A stretch of DNA of 64,000 bases from Perkinsus marinus ATCC 50983 (GCF_000006405.1 NW_003201888.1:82631-146630); one strand, 5' to 3'. Positions 35,054 through 47,665 are shown, counted from the first letter of the stretch. Numbers and translations: made by a program. Notes: generated from the sequence alone by a model not told the origin.

Positions 35054-35814
35054 CACCATTCCGTGATCAGGTGTCTCAATCATTTTCCCCATAAAATTGG
35101 TTAGTTAGATTGTGATATTTGGTACTGGATTCTTATGATCTTCTGTCTACGACCTAAATATACTTTTCGTAACATTTCATATTATCAACGTGGCCGCTTC
35201 CGTTGCCACGCAGGCGAGCGTTGGAGAATATTACTGCTCGTCACTCTTTCATGCGCGTAAACTTAGTATTACGCTCGAGGCATTTTATATTGGCTATAAA
35301 GTATAGCGAGTGACTGTAGGTTGAAGCTCTATCTCGTTAACGACCCTCTACAGAAGTTTACACCCAGAAGGCAGTAGAACTATCAAGCCGTGGTTGGGCT
35401 GTCTCTTTGTCTACACTGCTGTAACTCCCAACAACTTTTGCTCCATATGGTCAATTATTTTCTAAAATGTATGTAAGTTTCCACCTGAATTTCAGCGAGC
35501 TAGGTTGAGATTCGACGGATACTCACTACAAGGGGGCCTATTCTGACAAAGTTTTCTCCCTCTGGAGATCATTGCGTTACAAGGTCAATCACGGTTCAAA
35601 AGCACATAAGAGTGATAATCACTCAGTGATTCCAGCTGAGTCTTGCGCTAAAGCAGATATGAGAAAACTATCGAGTATCAGTCTCACGCGTCTTTAACCC
35701 TCGTAATCAGATCGGATTCGGATGTGTTAACAACAAGTCGTTGTCTGCTGACATGGCCCCACAACCGACTCGTAAACAATTATGATAATCAACGATAATT
35801 CAATCATCGCTGAG

Positions 35815-36010
35815 TAATTAGCCATTCCTGGTGAGTTTTCCCGGGTTGATTCGAATTAAGCCGCAGGCTTCACTTCCTGGTGGTGCCCTTCTGTCAATTC
35901 CTTCCAAGTTTCGGCCTTGCGACCATACTCGCACCGGAACCCGAAGACTTTGATTTCTCACGAAGTTCTGAGGGCGTCTAAAATTAATGACTCTCAGGGG
36001 TGATGAGATC
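35815..36010 (-). pseudogene. Degenerate small-subunit rRNA-like segment
   Basis: Read on the minus strand, it contains blocks nearly identical to conserved eukaryotic 18S rRNA: GAGAAATCAAAGTCTTCGGG, GAGTATGGTCGCAAGGC, GAATTGACAGAAGGGCACCA and GCCTGCGGCTTAATTCGA, in the correct order and spacing (the 1100-1200 region). Several invariant positions are changed. Outside this core the likeness fades, although parts of 35500-36130 may be remote continuations. The 1.28-kb gap between the CCCH gene and the OPR gene could hold a compact SSU gene, but the missing 3' end makes a pseudogene more likely. Confidence 0.65.
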
Positions 36011-36336
36011 CCGGCAAGGTGATAGCCTGGCCGATACGCCGTGTATCGGCCACGTTGGTATCGTTAGGAGAGCGCCTCAACTTGGGTCGAAAGGTGCTTC
36101 GAAGAAGTAGCACGTTGAGATTCTCCTTCTCACTGAACAACTGTCATATGGAGAACCCACTCTAACAACTCACAGAGCGTAAACGTCAGAAACAGCAGTC
36201 GAGGGACAAATGCATTATGCTAGATCACACAGGTGACATGCCAACTTGGTCAAATATTTCGGAGGGGTCCGATTGACGTGAACTAATGGTCGCAGTATAT
36301 TGATTCGTAAGGGAGAACACTGTAAGAAGCCTTCAT

Positions 36337-39300
36337 CTACAGTGAGACAGCCTGAGTAACCATGATCAAATGCATCTTATGATTACAACGGAACTCATCA
36401 CCAGCATAATGAGCCGCAGCTGAAGGCACGACTACTCCACGGCATTTAAGGGCTAGTGAGAGTGCTTCACGCCGAAGCGAGCGACTGGCAGCTGTTATAC
36501 CCACGAGCTTCCACAAGCCCTCAGGAGGGAAATCGCTAAGAGGGTTGGGGAAGATCACTCTTTGAGATGGTCGGAGGACCCACAGGTTCACCAATGCATT
36601 CGCCGTATGCCGAGTAACTGAGCTCCAATGTGTGACGTAGAAGAGTCGTCTGACTCACTCGGTCGTGAAAGTAGACTCTGTTGGACACTCCTAGAGACAT
36701 ATGCTGGGAGACGCAGCTTCGCCTTGGCCATCGCCCAGAGTGCTAAGCTCTAAAACGTTGACAGTGGACACGCATGCCTTTGCCTGTCGGAGGAGACCAA
36801 CCTGCGTCTCAGCCGAGAGGTGTGGCAATTCGTCCATGACCGACACGCTCATTTGTTGCACTCCGTCTGAGCAACCTCTCCATGCAAAAGACCACATTAT
36901 CGACACCAAGTTGGCTGTCTCTGTAGAGAACAGTGGTAGCTGATACTTCTCAAAGCGGAGATCCACCTTTCCCGTCTGGTCTCGGACTTCCAGCTATTAT
37001 AATATTCAAACGTTGCCAAATACTGTCGAACACACTGAAAGGCAATTCAAGGCGACTACGGTCAGACACGTTACAGACCTGTCAGCAAAGGTCCCTTCCA
37101 CTTTAGCCAATGCAAACGCTAAAACACCGAGATCATGGAGGCTCATCGTGGATGGCGCACTCGAGGAGCTGATCGCTTGAATGTTGCACCACGATGGCCA
37201 CTGAAAAAATACATGTCGAGAGCTGACGAATTATAGTCTACAGTATTCCCAGCCAATTTGTGGATAGCCCATACGAAATTGGCCATCTCCGCTCCGCTGA
37301 AATCGTCCAAGGAGACCCAAAGCAGCGGGTTGACGCTAGAGGTGGACTTCAATATAATGGAATGTATTTCGCATTTGGCACATGCCCAGAATATGCGGCT
37401 CAGCTGGCCAGGAGTGAAGTCTCGCCATTCTCGACGGTTACATTCCTCGACGAGGATCTCCAATACGTGTGTAGGGGACAAATCAGTCGGTCTGGCTGAA
37501 CCACGACCTGACGAGAAGCCATCAGTCTTCGGAGTGGCGAGTCCGAGGGAAGCAATCAGCCCATGCGAAGCAATGTACCTAAGCCTGCCAGCTCAAACTC
37601 AACGGCAGAAGCTGTAGAGATGTCGCTCAGTGTCGTTGAGGTAAGTCTCTGAAATTCCTAAGAGCAAATACGGCAGGCTCGGTCAGGGAGCCTGACGCTG
37701 AACCAGCCCAACCAGTCGGTTCTGCTGGATCATCGTCACGAGCAGCCGGAAGACCTCCCGGCCATACCCGCGTGTCTTCAACAGAGCAGAGCAGATTTCC
37801 AAGGTCTGCTGTGGACCACAAGGGCCTTCCTGACCGAAGGTGATGAGGGTCAATATCGATTAGAAGCCGGCTGTCCGATACCTCGAGAGACTTGAGAGTT
37901 GCTTGCACCAAGGCTTGTGGCAACACATAGGTGGCACCAGTCTTCCCAAGAGCGTTCAAGAGGCGTTGCTCTGGCAAGAGGGTTTGTTGACTTTCCAATC
38001 CAGCCACACTCTCAGCTGCTGCTGCCACCTCTGCCGAAGGGATCAGCCCATAGCACCGTACCACCAATGCCATGACGTCCACCTTGCCTGAGGTCGGGAA
38101 TCGCGATAAACCGTACGTATGGCACCTCTCACTCACTTCTACGAGGAGTGTCATCAGCGACCTCTTGCACAAGCGCCAAGGTCCTTCCCCATATCGCAGT
38201 CATAAGCCTGCTAGCTGATATACAACGAATAAGCTCAGACACGTCTTCCATACCGCGACACTCCATTGTTTTCGTTCGCTGCTGTCGGTGGCAACGCCCG
38301 GATGATATCACTGACCTCCCTAGCGTTCATAAGGGGGACCAGTCTCCTCAGGTGAGGTGCCAACTTCTCGATATTCAACCAGATTGGCAACTGTGCCAGA
38401 GATATCGACCAACCGGTCCGCGCTGGGTGCTACCTTGCCGTTGTACAGCTGTAGAGCACCATGAATAAGGCGTGCCATCGATTTCTCATTAAGGCTGCTG
38501 AAGTCCATCGACATAAACGGGTGTGATGCATCAATAGTGATGTCAGTGAGCTGCTCAACTCCGACGCGAGCACACGCCCAGACGACGCTGCTGAGGGCAG
38601 GAGCCGTGACACCGACCCACGACCCAGCCTCGCAATAGGAGACCAGCCGAGCCATGAGCGCTCGATTTGCAGAGATGGTTATACGGCCTGAGAGGCAACC
38701 CTTAGCAGTGCTGCTCCCAGACGGACGTTTCTATTGGCCTCCCCTGTCTCACCGGCATCTGAGGCCATACCCATCGAGAGTAGAAGAGATGCTAGCTGGA
38801 CTGGGGCCATGCTGGACAGAATCTATACGAGAAATGAATTCACAGGAACCGCAATGTTGATTAGTGCTCGTCAGTTCGACAGAGTCAGAGCGGACGAGCC
38901 CCCCCAGCCTCCTTACGAGCCGTTCACTATCGACAGCTTCATGCACTGCCTTGAGCATCTGGGCTCGCGTGCTACGAATCCTCGCCAACGACCAACACAG
39001 CTCTTCGACGCAAGCTTCATAATTATGAGATCCACCGGTCGCCTGACCACACTTCGTTCACTTCTACCAAGTAGTGGGAGCTCACTCACCCAAGAGTCGT
39101 TCCTAATGGTCAGCAGAGCCGCTTCGATGGCCCATGATGGAGCCTGGCAGCCTCTCTCCAGTTTCACACAAGCCCGCAGGATTTGGCATACATCTCGAGG
39201 ATTGCTTTCATCTATGGTCAGCGACGAGACTTGCTCCATGACGGCCTCGACAGCACTCTGCGACCAAGCTGACTTGTCCAGGGCCAAGGCCTCTAGATAG

Positions 39301-39648
39301 AGTGCAGCGCTACGGCTTGTGAACGTGAACGTATTCGCCTGGGCTCACAAACATGTGTCACCGATGCATGACTTTCCTACAGTTGTCAGTTTATATAGAT
39401 GGACATAGAAGTCTTCATCTCGATGCTTCAACCGTGCCGCTGCCCAGACAACTTGACTCAAGCCCTCCACAGAGAACCTACCGCAGGCACCTCAACGCAG
39501 TGTTGCAGTCACGACCCTACTCCATCTCGAGTGATAGCAATGCTGCATTAAACAAGCCTCTCAGCTTGAATGCATTCCTGCACCGTTCATCAGCCGCTTT
39601 GGCCACATTGACAAGTCGAGCAATGGCGACGGGTAGCCGTGGCTTCAT
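36337..39648 (-). CDS. OPR/HPR-type (FASTK-like) organellar RNA-binding repeat protein
   Basis: Multi-exon gene with ATG at 39648 (MKPRLPVAIARL). Repeating helical motifs with a W-A core recur down the gene: LSQVVWAAARLKHRDEDF (about 39400), DVCQILRACVKLERG (39180), LSSVVWACARVGVEQL (38570), LSRIFWACAKCEIHS (37400), MANFVWAIHKLAGN (37270) and LVSIMWSFAWRGCSDG (36890). This spacing and the WAxA core are typical of the octo/heptatricopeptide and FASTK families, which act on mitochondrial or plastid RNAs, including fragmented rRNAs in alveolates. Exon frames at 38913-39287, 38320-38655, 37627-38172, 37143-37481, 36691-36966 and 36337-36594 are clear, the joins less so. No RAP domain is seen before the stop near 36337. 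Confidence 0.7.
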
Positions 39649-39654
39649 ATAAGT

Positions 39655-40830
39655 TTCACTCTCGCAACCTTTAAGTTGCTATCTCCATCCCCACTGACTT
39701 GTCAAATCAACTCTCCTAATGTGGTAAAGATGCACAGAAATTCGCATGACGAATACTATACTGGTTAGATGGTAAGTCTATCTATCGCTAGCATAAGACA
39801 CCGAAACACGTTGAGCCCAAGTCAGGAAGGGACCTGGAAACTGCTGAGCTAATAACTCTGCCCGATCCCGCGAATGCCTTTGACGAACGAGCCGATCACC
39901 CTAGAGTGGAGTCCGGTCAAGTAGCACACCTCAGTGAGCTCAGCCGCATCTCACCACAAACAAGAAGACTCCCAACTGACCACAAGCCGAGATCATCCGG
40001 TCTGAATCCACCCACAGAGATGCCTGTAACAGATAACGCTGCATTTCCTATGGAGACAATGTCGATCTGCTGTTCTCAGCTAGTAGACCCGAGTGTGCAG
40101 ATCCTTCCTCGTCTGGGTCGGCCGCAGCGCTGGAACGCCCACTGCTGTCCATCGCTACTCCTTTTTATCGAACCGTAAACTCAACTTTAGCTTCAGTGAA
40201 ATAACAAAGTCCAAGATGAATGTACAATCGAAAAAAGTAGAATACTACTAGCAATTCTTAAAGCTACTCTGGTCGAATATTCGCGTGGAAATTTTGACAC
40301 AAAACAAACAAGGACACCACCAGAGCAATAACCGGAAGTTCCAGTCAGAAAAGCAATACAAAAGGTTCAATGGAAACTCGAGTGCAGAAACAACAAGTCG
40401 CGAATCACTCAGCCAGTTTTGATGAGCAGACACATCTGTCCTTCTGCCGCTCTACCTCAGAGACGCTATCATCGATCATTTTACCCGAGACGTGTCTATA
40501 GTAGGCCGAACGGGTGTTCTCACGTCTGACCAATACCAACATCGACTGAGTCATTCATAGCCATACTCTCGGAATTACCCTAAATGGTTAACTAACAGTT
40601 CGGAGCAAACAGTTAGTCATATCTAGATTTCCGGGATGACCTTTTTTCAATTTGAGAATACGGTTATAGTCTACGGAAAACTTGTCCGAAACATTATCAA
40701 TTGATTCACATTGTCATCATGTTGATATTACTCAAAGTTGACTCTTGATCTTGCGAAAATTCAAGGCGTCGCGAATACTACTTCGCATAACGGTTACATA
40801 GAGTAATACACATACCGCAAGCACTCGATG
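39655..40830. other. No gene seen
   Basis: A plus frame at 39906-40178 lacks recognisable features. The right part (40560-40810) is A/T-rich. No repeats of note. Confidence 0.4.
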
Positions 40831-40834
40831 GGAC

Positions 40835-42292
40835 TCACCGTAGCACATCGCCTTTCCTCACCCACTGGTTTGACGCTGGTCCTATTCGTGCATCGTAGAG
40901 CGATGCAGCATGCAGAATGCCTATTTGAGGTTCCGTGCCAACCACTAGAATTACGAAACCATCAGACACTTCGGGTGAATCCACCACCCAGAAAGGCCCG
41001 CGAGAAGTGAACAACACTGATTTGAACTCGGCGGCGCTTGCCACTGGCGACTTCCCCGTGGCGGTGCTCTCCACAACATACGACCTGAGCGATCGTCATA
41101 AGCCACAATAAGATCTCGAGTGCCGTACCGAAGCACAGCTTGCCATCGCTGATAGTCATAGGTCACACTCACCAACTTGGACCTGGGTCTCGAGCCCTTG
41201 CCCTTCTGACCCACTTCTTCCCGGAAGTCCATAGCATAGTAACCTGCAAGGCACATGCCGCGCCCGAGTGGCGCGCTCTCCCCCGCTACTGGCTGCATGG
41301 ACAGGTACCGAGCCAATGCACTGCCCAGTAGTGGTGTCTACAGTAGAAACGCAATCTATAGGGACCCCGGAGCCTTCTTCGTTTCCCGCTGGTCTCCAGA
41401 CATACACTGCTCGATTAGAGAACCGATCAGGTAACAAGGCATGTATCTATACACAGGGTGAACTGAAAAAAGGAGTGAACAAGTTTTGGCTACCCTCTCC
41501 CAATAACAGAAATCGGCCCATTCCGAGCGCCTCAGAGAGTCTCTAGCTCGACACCACTCGAATCAAACCGTTTACCATTTCGAGTCAGTTGATTATGCCC
41601 CACAGGAGCTCAAATTTTATATGCATCGCTTCGCGACTATATTCAACCTCTACATACCCTGCTACCTCGACTCCACTGCCATCCCCAAGACAAACAACAG
41701 TGTCGTTTTCAGCAACAACATCAAATACACCGATACCACCATCAGATGATGCAGCCAGATGGAAACAGCTTCTACCTACAGTTCCTTGGTATATACACAA
41801 ACTAAACCAAAGCCGTGATCTCACCTTTCTCGTGCTTGTCCTTCACCAAGGCCATCACACAAGATCGCTTACCCCCAGCTGAGCACAAGTCCGACACCCC
41901 CTGAAAAAAACCAAGTCACTTCACCAACTTCAATCTAGGCATCACCTTGTTAGAAGCGTACCGCCTTAGGTCGATGCTACGCAGCATCGCTACATCATCA
42001 CTGGCCGCCTGCTCGACCGACTCTTTCTTATCATCTGCAGAATACGTAGTAGATCGCCAAGGCCCATTCAACACACTGGCGATCAATCGCTGAGAATCAA
42101 ACTCGCGGATATATGACTGAAAACAGAAGAAGACATCCTAGTGATACAATGTCGCGCGCCACGAAATTCAACCCAGTGCGGTACGTTGGATTTTGGAGGC
42201 AGCAGCTTGGCCACGTCGAGCTCATGGTTCTGACCTAGCCGAAGATTTGACGCTACCGTCACCAGGCTGAACAACACCAAAAAAATTTCCAA
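40835..42292 (-). CDS. Secreted or ER protein, possibly beta-propeller, unrecognised
   Basis: ATG at 42292 opens a signal peptide (MEIFLVLFSLVTVASNLRLG) and a short soluble stretch; after acceptor TTTTCAG near 42113 the frame goes on with SYIREFDSQRLIASVL and RSIDLRRYASNK. Later exons are beta-rich with repeating Gly/Asp turns: GGIGVFDVVAENDTVVCLGD (41700), STVDTTTGQCIGSVP (41340), RDLIVAYDDRSG (41090) and GFVILVVGTEPQIGIL (40930). The pattern TxxGxxxxxxP and AYDDRSG recalls PQQ-like or WD-type propellers such as EMC1, but the match is loose. Last exon ends near 40835. Confidence 0.55.
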
Positions 42293-42299
42293 CTATTTC

Positions 42300-42854
42300 C
42301 GAGAAAATCGCTACCGCGGGTCAATATACACAGCTCTGAATTCAGTAGAATTCCTGTCGTTGAAGCTCGATTTCTCCCATGGGGTCACCAAATGCAATAC
42401 GTTACTTCGACGGTTCGCCATACTCTGCTAGAATTGGAAAACACTTCGGCGGAGATACACACCCTCTAAGGTCGAGTTAGTGAATCTTCAACGGCTAAAA
42501 CCGGAGCAAACTACTGGCACGTGGTATGCGAACTGCGGCGCTTCGCTTCACCCCTATGCACATGGTCAACTGTGTGTTTTGCTGACAATGAGAAAGTTTT
42601 GAGCAAATTCTGATCCTCCTGCCATAATTAGTGTCTAATCTTCTATAATTAGCAAGGAAACTCCTGAGCTTAGATATGGAGAGCAAGCGTAGATTCCAAC
42701 ACTAGCCACTACGAATATCACTATGAATCAAAATTTATGATCAAACCACACCGCTATAAGGCGTCACTGTATACAGAGCAAGCTCCGCCACCTCTTATCT
42801 ACCTCCTAGCCCGCCGCAGCGGAGTGAACGCACTATGTTGCAAGGCGATTATTA
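42300..42854. other. No gene; MITE fragment
   Basis: At about 42552-42620 a decayed MITE end is visible (CCCCTATGCACATGGTCAACT, TGCTGACAATGAGAAA). Nothing else is recognisable. Confidence 0.4.
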
Positions 42855-43501
42855 TTAGCGATCGCATAGCTTGTTTATATCACCCTTATCCAAATTCAAT
42901 ATGAAACGTTTCTGCCCATAACTACTACCTGCGCTAGTTGATCCTGCTGCACTCTGAGCATCATCGTACAGGCAGTGAGGAACATGGCCCATATACAGAG
43001 CCGGAGGGATGCCCCTGCCCTGTTGGGCTCCTGTTCGGAGTCCCACTCCTCTGTAGGGGAGAGGTCTGCAAATACATCAGCCGTTTGTTACTTGCCAACA
43101 CTGCACTCGAAAGAAACGTGTTTGATCATTCACTATGAGAATTCCACCATCACGTCCGTCCGACCGGTAAAGCTGATGAGTTTATTACCAAGCTCGTTCA
43201 TCGACCCAGCGCCTCCAATAATCACAACCCTTACTGGACCATCTCCGGTTGAGGTTGGGCTCGCCTCATCAGACCGACTCTGAAATGACTAAGGGATCAC
43301 TGACCAGACTGACCGAGGATGGTCCCCGAGTACAGCGAGATCTCCTCGACCAAGTGTCGGTACTGGGACTATTGATGCCCTCCCTGGTGGGGTAGTGGGT
43401 GCTCCCATGGCCTCCATCTCAACACTGGACCCTGTGCTAACGTCGCTATCCCTACGGTTTCCAACAGCCGAGTAGTCACGACGACGACCTGGATGCCTCA
43501 T
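42855..43501 (-). CDS. Small predicted protein, unrecognised
   Basis: ATG at 43501 opens a disordered, Arg/Ser/Gly-rich exon (MRHPGRRRDYSAVGNRR) that ends near 43295 with donor GTGATC. The next exon (about 43150-43275) reads VRVVIIGGAGSMNELG and LISFTGRTDV, a possible nucleotide-binding or PB1-like beta strand. A last exon (42855-43060) ends KRFILNLDKGDINKLCDR. Splice phases are plausible but not all verified. Confidence 0.4.
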
Positions 43502-43564
43502 TGTGTATCATAAAACCATACACTGCTAGATGATATGTTCATGTCTGTTGTGCTCATTGTCGGA

Positions 43565-43735
43565 AGGCATGTTCGCTCTCCTGGGCTGATCTGGGGAGTT
43601 TCCTCACTAATTATTGAAGTTTATATATACGAAGTATGGTAGAAGTGTTTAGAAAGCAATGAGAATTTTTCTGGAATTACCTCGAAATTTCCATATAGTC
43701 ACCAACGTGTAGTTCACCATGTGCATATAAGTGGC
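43565..43735 (+). mobile_element. MITE copy, intergenic
   Basis: Contains CATGTTCGCTCTCCTGGGCT, GAGTTTCCTCACTAATTATT, GGTAGAAGTGTTTAGAAAGC and GTAGTTCACCATGTGCATAT in family order. Termini are eroded. Confidence 0.7.
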
Positions 43736-43740
43736 TCTGA

Positions 43741-43808
43741 CGTGACCGCGCGCCACGAAATTCAAAGGAGGCCGAGGTCCCAAGTTCGAATCCCACAGCC
43801 GGGTTTTT
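43741..43808 (+). other. tRNA-like tail with T-run, preceded by a 22-nt recurring sequence
   Basis: Positions 43741-43762 are identical to 5702-5723 inside the sterol-glucosyltransferase-like gene. Directly after comes GAGGTCCCAAGTTCGAATCC, which has the T-loop consensus TTCGAAT but no pairing T stem, then CACAGCCGGG and a T6 run like a Pol III terminator. I cannot fold a full tRNA. Confidence 0.35.
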
Positions 43809-44099
43809 TCTGTATTTTGGTGTTCACTGTAGCTCTATCACTAGCCCTTGATCTATATCATCGTAGTCATCTGAGGAATACGGGTAGGTAGCAGTAGCCT
43901 AGTACTGCATCAAGAGTCATGCTGAACAAGGCAAGGGTTGATTTGACCGGGTAGGGGTGTGCGGGATTTACTAGCGTCGCGCTGTCGCGTGGTGTCTTTG
44001 ATTCCCTTGTGACAATTGAGATTGGTGTGGTATCCTTGTGTACGGGACTTGGATTGCCCTTGTAGGATTTTGACACTGATTTGAGTCTAATCATCGTAA

Positions 44100-45627
44100 A
44101 TGTCATTGCCACCACTTTCTCAATCGCAGAACCAACAGCAGCAATCCACTCAGCTTGTCGGTGAAGACGCGTTTGGCCAGTTCGACGCTTCCAACAGCAT
44201 GGGGATGAATCAACAGGCCATGGCTATGTCTATGGGTCAGCATCCAGGTGGGACCCCCGGTGGTGGGGTCCCTCATAGAGAGCTTTACCGTAAAACTCGC
44301 ATGTGCAAGTACTTCCTTCAAGGGTACTGCGTCCATGGCGACCAATGCGATCATGCCCATGATGTCAGCGAGTTGAGGCATCTGCCCGATATGCGTAAGT
44401 CGCTTGCTACTGGTCGTTTCCTTGCTTGCGTAAGCTTCCTGCTGTTCAGGTCATGGGGGATACGCCTTTGGTGGTAACGGTCGACAAATGTTGGACACGG
44501 CACCAACGTCGCCTGGCTCTACTGAGTCCCATCCTAGTGGGACTGGCGATGCTTCTTCCCACGAGCGCGAGGTTTTTAGGAAGACTCGAATGTGCAAGTA
44601 CTTCCAGCAAGGGTATTGTGTCCATGGCTCGGACTGTAACTATGCCCACGACTGGAGTGAGATAAGACATATTCCAGATCTCGGTAAGGGCAAGCCTAAT
44701 CAGTTCACTGGTGCTGCTACTACTGGTGCTGTCGAATCCAGAGATGCCCAATTTATGAATGCTGCTGCCGCCACGGCCTCCACTGCGAAGGCTCCGTATG
44801 TCGCCGACTCGGCTGCTACTGATGCTGCTGTTTTGGCTGCTCTCAGTAGTACTGCTGCTGCTTTGAACGAGAACCCCAATTTATTGGTTACTGCTGCTGA
44901 CTCTTCTTCTGGTCTGCCAGCATCCCAGAAGACTATGAGCAACACTATGACGGCTAGTGACTTCCTCGAACAAGCTCAACTATTGGATCAGATCGCTAAG
45001 GCATTGGAACAACTTAATGCTAGTGCTGATAGCAGTGCTTTTACTGCGGGAGACGAAGTCAGGCTTAGACTTCGTTCCTATACTGGTGGTCAGGATATGA
45101 TTGCTGCGCTTGTCGATGACCCTCCGGACAACTTCCCAAGCATCACAGATTCCTTCCCGACGATTCCAGCTCCTGGTCTGGATGCAGATGCTCCTGCATT
45201 TGTCCCACAGCAACAGCAACAACAACCACAGAGGGTGACCTCAGCAGCATCGACATCATCAATGAATGAGAAGAGTCACTATACGAAGTCTTGTGCTGGT
45301 ACATTGTTGGTGCCTCCGACCAATGAGCCATCACCTGAGTTCCGACAGTCGTCTCGTCCCCGTGGATTGAGTGGTTGGAAGCCATTAGAATCGATCGATA
45401 ATGTGGAATCTAGGTCGCGAACTTTGAGTCAAATCGCGACAATTTTAGAAGCAAGGAGGAGACTTCCTAGTTTCAACCCATCACAGCCCTCAGCGGCACA
45501 GCTTTCTTCCCAGGTTGCTTCTGGATCCTACTCGACACTTTTGAACGATCTCGGATCCTACTCCCAAGTATCGGGAACTAATAATACTAATGCTACTGTT
45601 GATAACCGTGCTGAGCGATCGGCGTAA
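44100..45627 (+). CDS. CCCH zinc-finger protein 2 (two fingers, conserved C-terminal region)
   Basis: Exons 44100-44394 and 44450-45627 (intron GTAAGT...TTCAG, phase kept), 490 residues. Finger 1 is CKYFLQGYCVHGDQCDHAH, finger 2 is CKYFQQGYCVHGSDCNYAH, both C-x8-C-x5-C-x3-H, each with the lead-in RKTRM. Between them is a Gly/Met/Gln-rich linker. The C-terminal half shares two blocks with the gene at 53836-55071: FLEQAQLLDQIAKALEQLN through TAGDEVRLRLRSYTGGQD, and RPRGLSGWKP followed by LSQIATILEARRRLPSF. A probable mRNA-binding regulator. Confidence 0.9.
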
Positions 45628-46045
45628 CGTTTTCAGCTCTACTTGGTGGGCCTCAGCAGCATTCTTGCTTGTAGCAGCGCGGGTCGCATTTACCACTATT
45701 GTCGGTGTTGTTGTTAATGTTGTTGATGTAAGTTTTATCAGTGGTGACACATGTTAACGCTTTTTCTCGTATAAGTGACGTCGTTAGAACGCAAATGGTT
45801 TATGGTAATAATAGAAATAATAATATTACTGCTGCTGCTTCATTGCCCTTTCTCCTTTTGAGCTGTTATTACCATTGTTGAACTATGGTTGCAGTATTGG
45901 TAGATTATGGCGACAGTGCTAACCGCACCACTGCTGCTGCTGGTGCTTTTCAGTAATGTTCAAGTAGCCTATTGTTAATGTTGTTGTTGATGATGAGGAA
46001 ATCTTTATGGTTGATAGGCACGGAGAGGGTGCACATCGGCTACTG

Positions 46046-46289
46046 TAAAATACGTGGCGTTGTCTGTAAAATACGTGGCGGATTTCATTATTCCCTGGTT
46101 TCTAGGTAAAGTTACAGTAAGTCTTGAGTTGTCAGTTTCCTGTGGAATGGGCGACAGTTGAGTCTTGTAGAATTAGCTTGAGCAGTTGAGGACATGCGGG
46201 TTCTATATTCCCATGTCTAGGATGCTACCGACTAGTTGTGGCTAGGATGCTACCGATCAGTTGTGGCGAGGATGCTACTGACCAGTTGT
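46046..46289. repeat. Short direct repeats in the 3' flank of the CCCH gene
   Basis: CTGTAAAATACGTGGCG occurs twice at 46046-46081. A 25-bp unit AGGATGCTACCGACTAGTTG plus five bases occurs three times at about 46214-46289. Confidence 0.85.
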
Positions 46290-46536
46290 ATGAATACTTA
46301 CTTTATGAAGGCCATGTTCGAGACGCGTGAAACAAGCATCACCGGTAATGCCAGAGGTACAATGATCTGAACGAGAGGAGCATCTAGGAAATAAGGGATA
46401 GGGTGAGCCCTCTGTTTTGCGAGAAGCTCACATGGTTGTACACTAGTGATTCACTTCTAAATTAGTGTCCTTAGTCGTGTTTGTGAATTCATTATCGGCG
46501 GTCATAGCGCCTCCCTATTTGGTAAATATTTTTCTG

Positions 46537-47000
46537 AATGGTATGACTCGTTGGCATAGCGGCCCCTCTATTCAGTCAATAGATTTCGGTATGGTATAAC
46601 CCGTTGGCATAGCGGCCCCCCTATTTGGTCAATAGATTTCGGAATGGTATAACCCGTTGGCATAGCGGCCCCCTATTCAGTCAATAGATTTCGGTATGGT
46701 ATAACCCGTTGGCATAGCGGCCCCCCTATTCGGTCAATAGATTTCGGAATGGTATAACCCGTTGGCATAGCGGCCCCCTATTCAGTCAATAGATTTCGGT
46801 ATGGTATAACCCGTTGGCATAGCGGCCCCCCTATTCGGTCAATAGATTTCGGAATGGTATAACCCGTTGGCATAGCGGCCCCCCTATTCGGTCAATAGAT
46901 TTCGGTATGGTATAACCCGTTGGCATAGCGGCCCCCCTATTCGGTCAATAGATTTCGGTATGGTATAACCCGTTGGCATAGCGGCCCCCCTATTTAGTGA
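46537..47000. repeat. Tandem array, about 9 copies of a 52-53 bp unit
   Basis: Unit contains GGTATAACCCGTTGGCATAG, CGGCCCCCCTATTCGGTC and AATAGATTTCGG. Copies of AACCCG start at 46599, 46651, 46703, 46756, 46808, 46861, 46914 and 46967. Neighbouring units alternate between TTCGGTATGG and TTCGGAATGG, so part of the array may have grown as a two-unit block. Confidence 0.95.
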
Positions 47001-47665
47001 ATAAACCACACGCACTACTCGAATCCCTTGGCTGGGAAAGTCAAGACAATTCATCGTTTCCCGAGGCTTCATCTTTCCTATAGAACTCCTGTCCCCGATT
47101 CAACTCCCGGTGGCTCCTTACACTCTCAATCATCAACGTTCACTGTCGTATGAATACTGCAGCTTAAGAGACAATCGTCGCTCCTTAATCGCAAGCCTCA
47201 CCTCTCCAAACCCCCGATCGACTATCATCTTGCGCGGATCTCCTCAGGGGCTGCATGAGGTTTTTACGTTCTATTTCGTGGGAGAAAGGCTTCACCCCGG
47301 CTCTGTCACTCGCATATTGCATATTTGCAGTGGATTCCAGCAGCAGACTGGGTCTCGAGCACTCAATTCGTCCCCTGATTAGCATTCGCTGAGTTCAGGC
47401 AAGCTACGGTGTGGACTGACTTCCCTCAGGGCTGCTGATAAGAAGCAATTGAGTGCCTCAATTTGGAGCACTCAATTGCCTCCAAGTTTTGGAATCGTGA
47501 GTTCGTGTCTCCACTTAACGCCTTCCTAAGGTACTGAAATGATCTTGTCTTCATGTGTGGGGCCGTTTCGATGATAACTATTGATTGTGTATTGACTACT
47601 ATTGTTTCTCCTCTTTCACTAGTATATCCTTTATTACGGACAGTTGATATTTTACAATTTCTCAC

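Noticed and set aside
42935-42960. AGTTGATCCTGCTGC resembles the 5' end of 18S rRNA
   Set aside because: Only about 15 bases match, the following universally conserved sequence is missing, and the stretch is explained by an open minus-strand frame (SAAGSTSAGSS).
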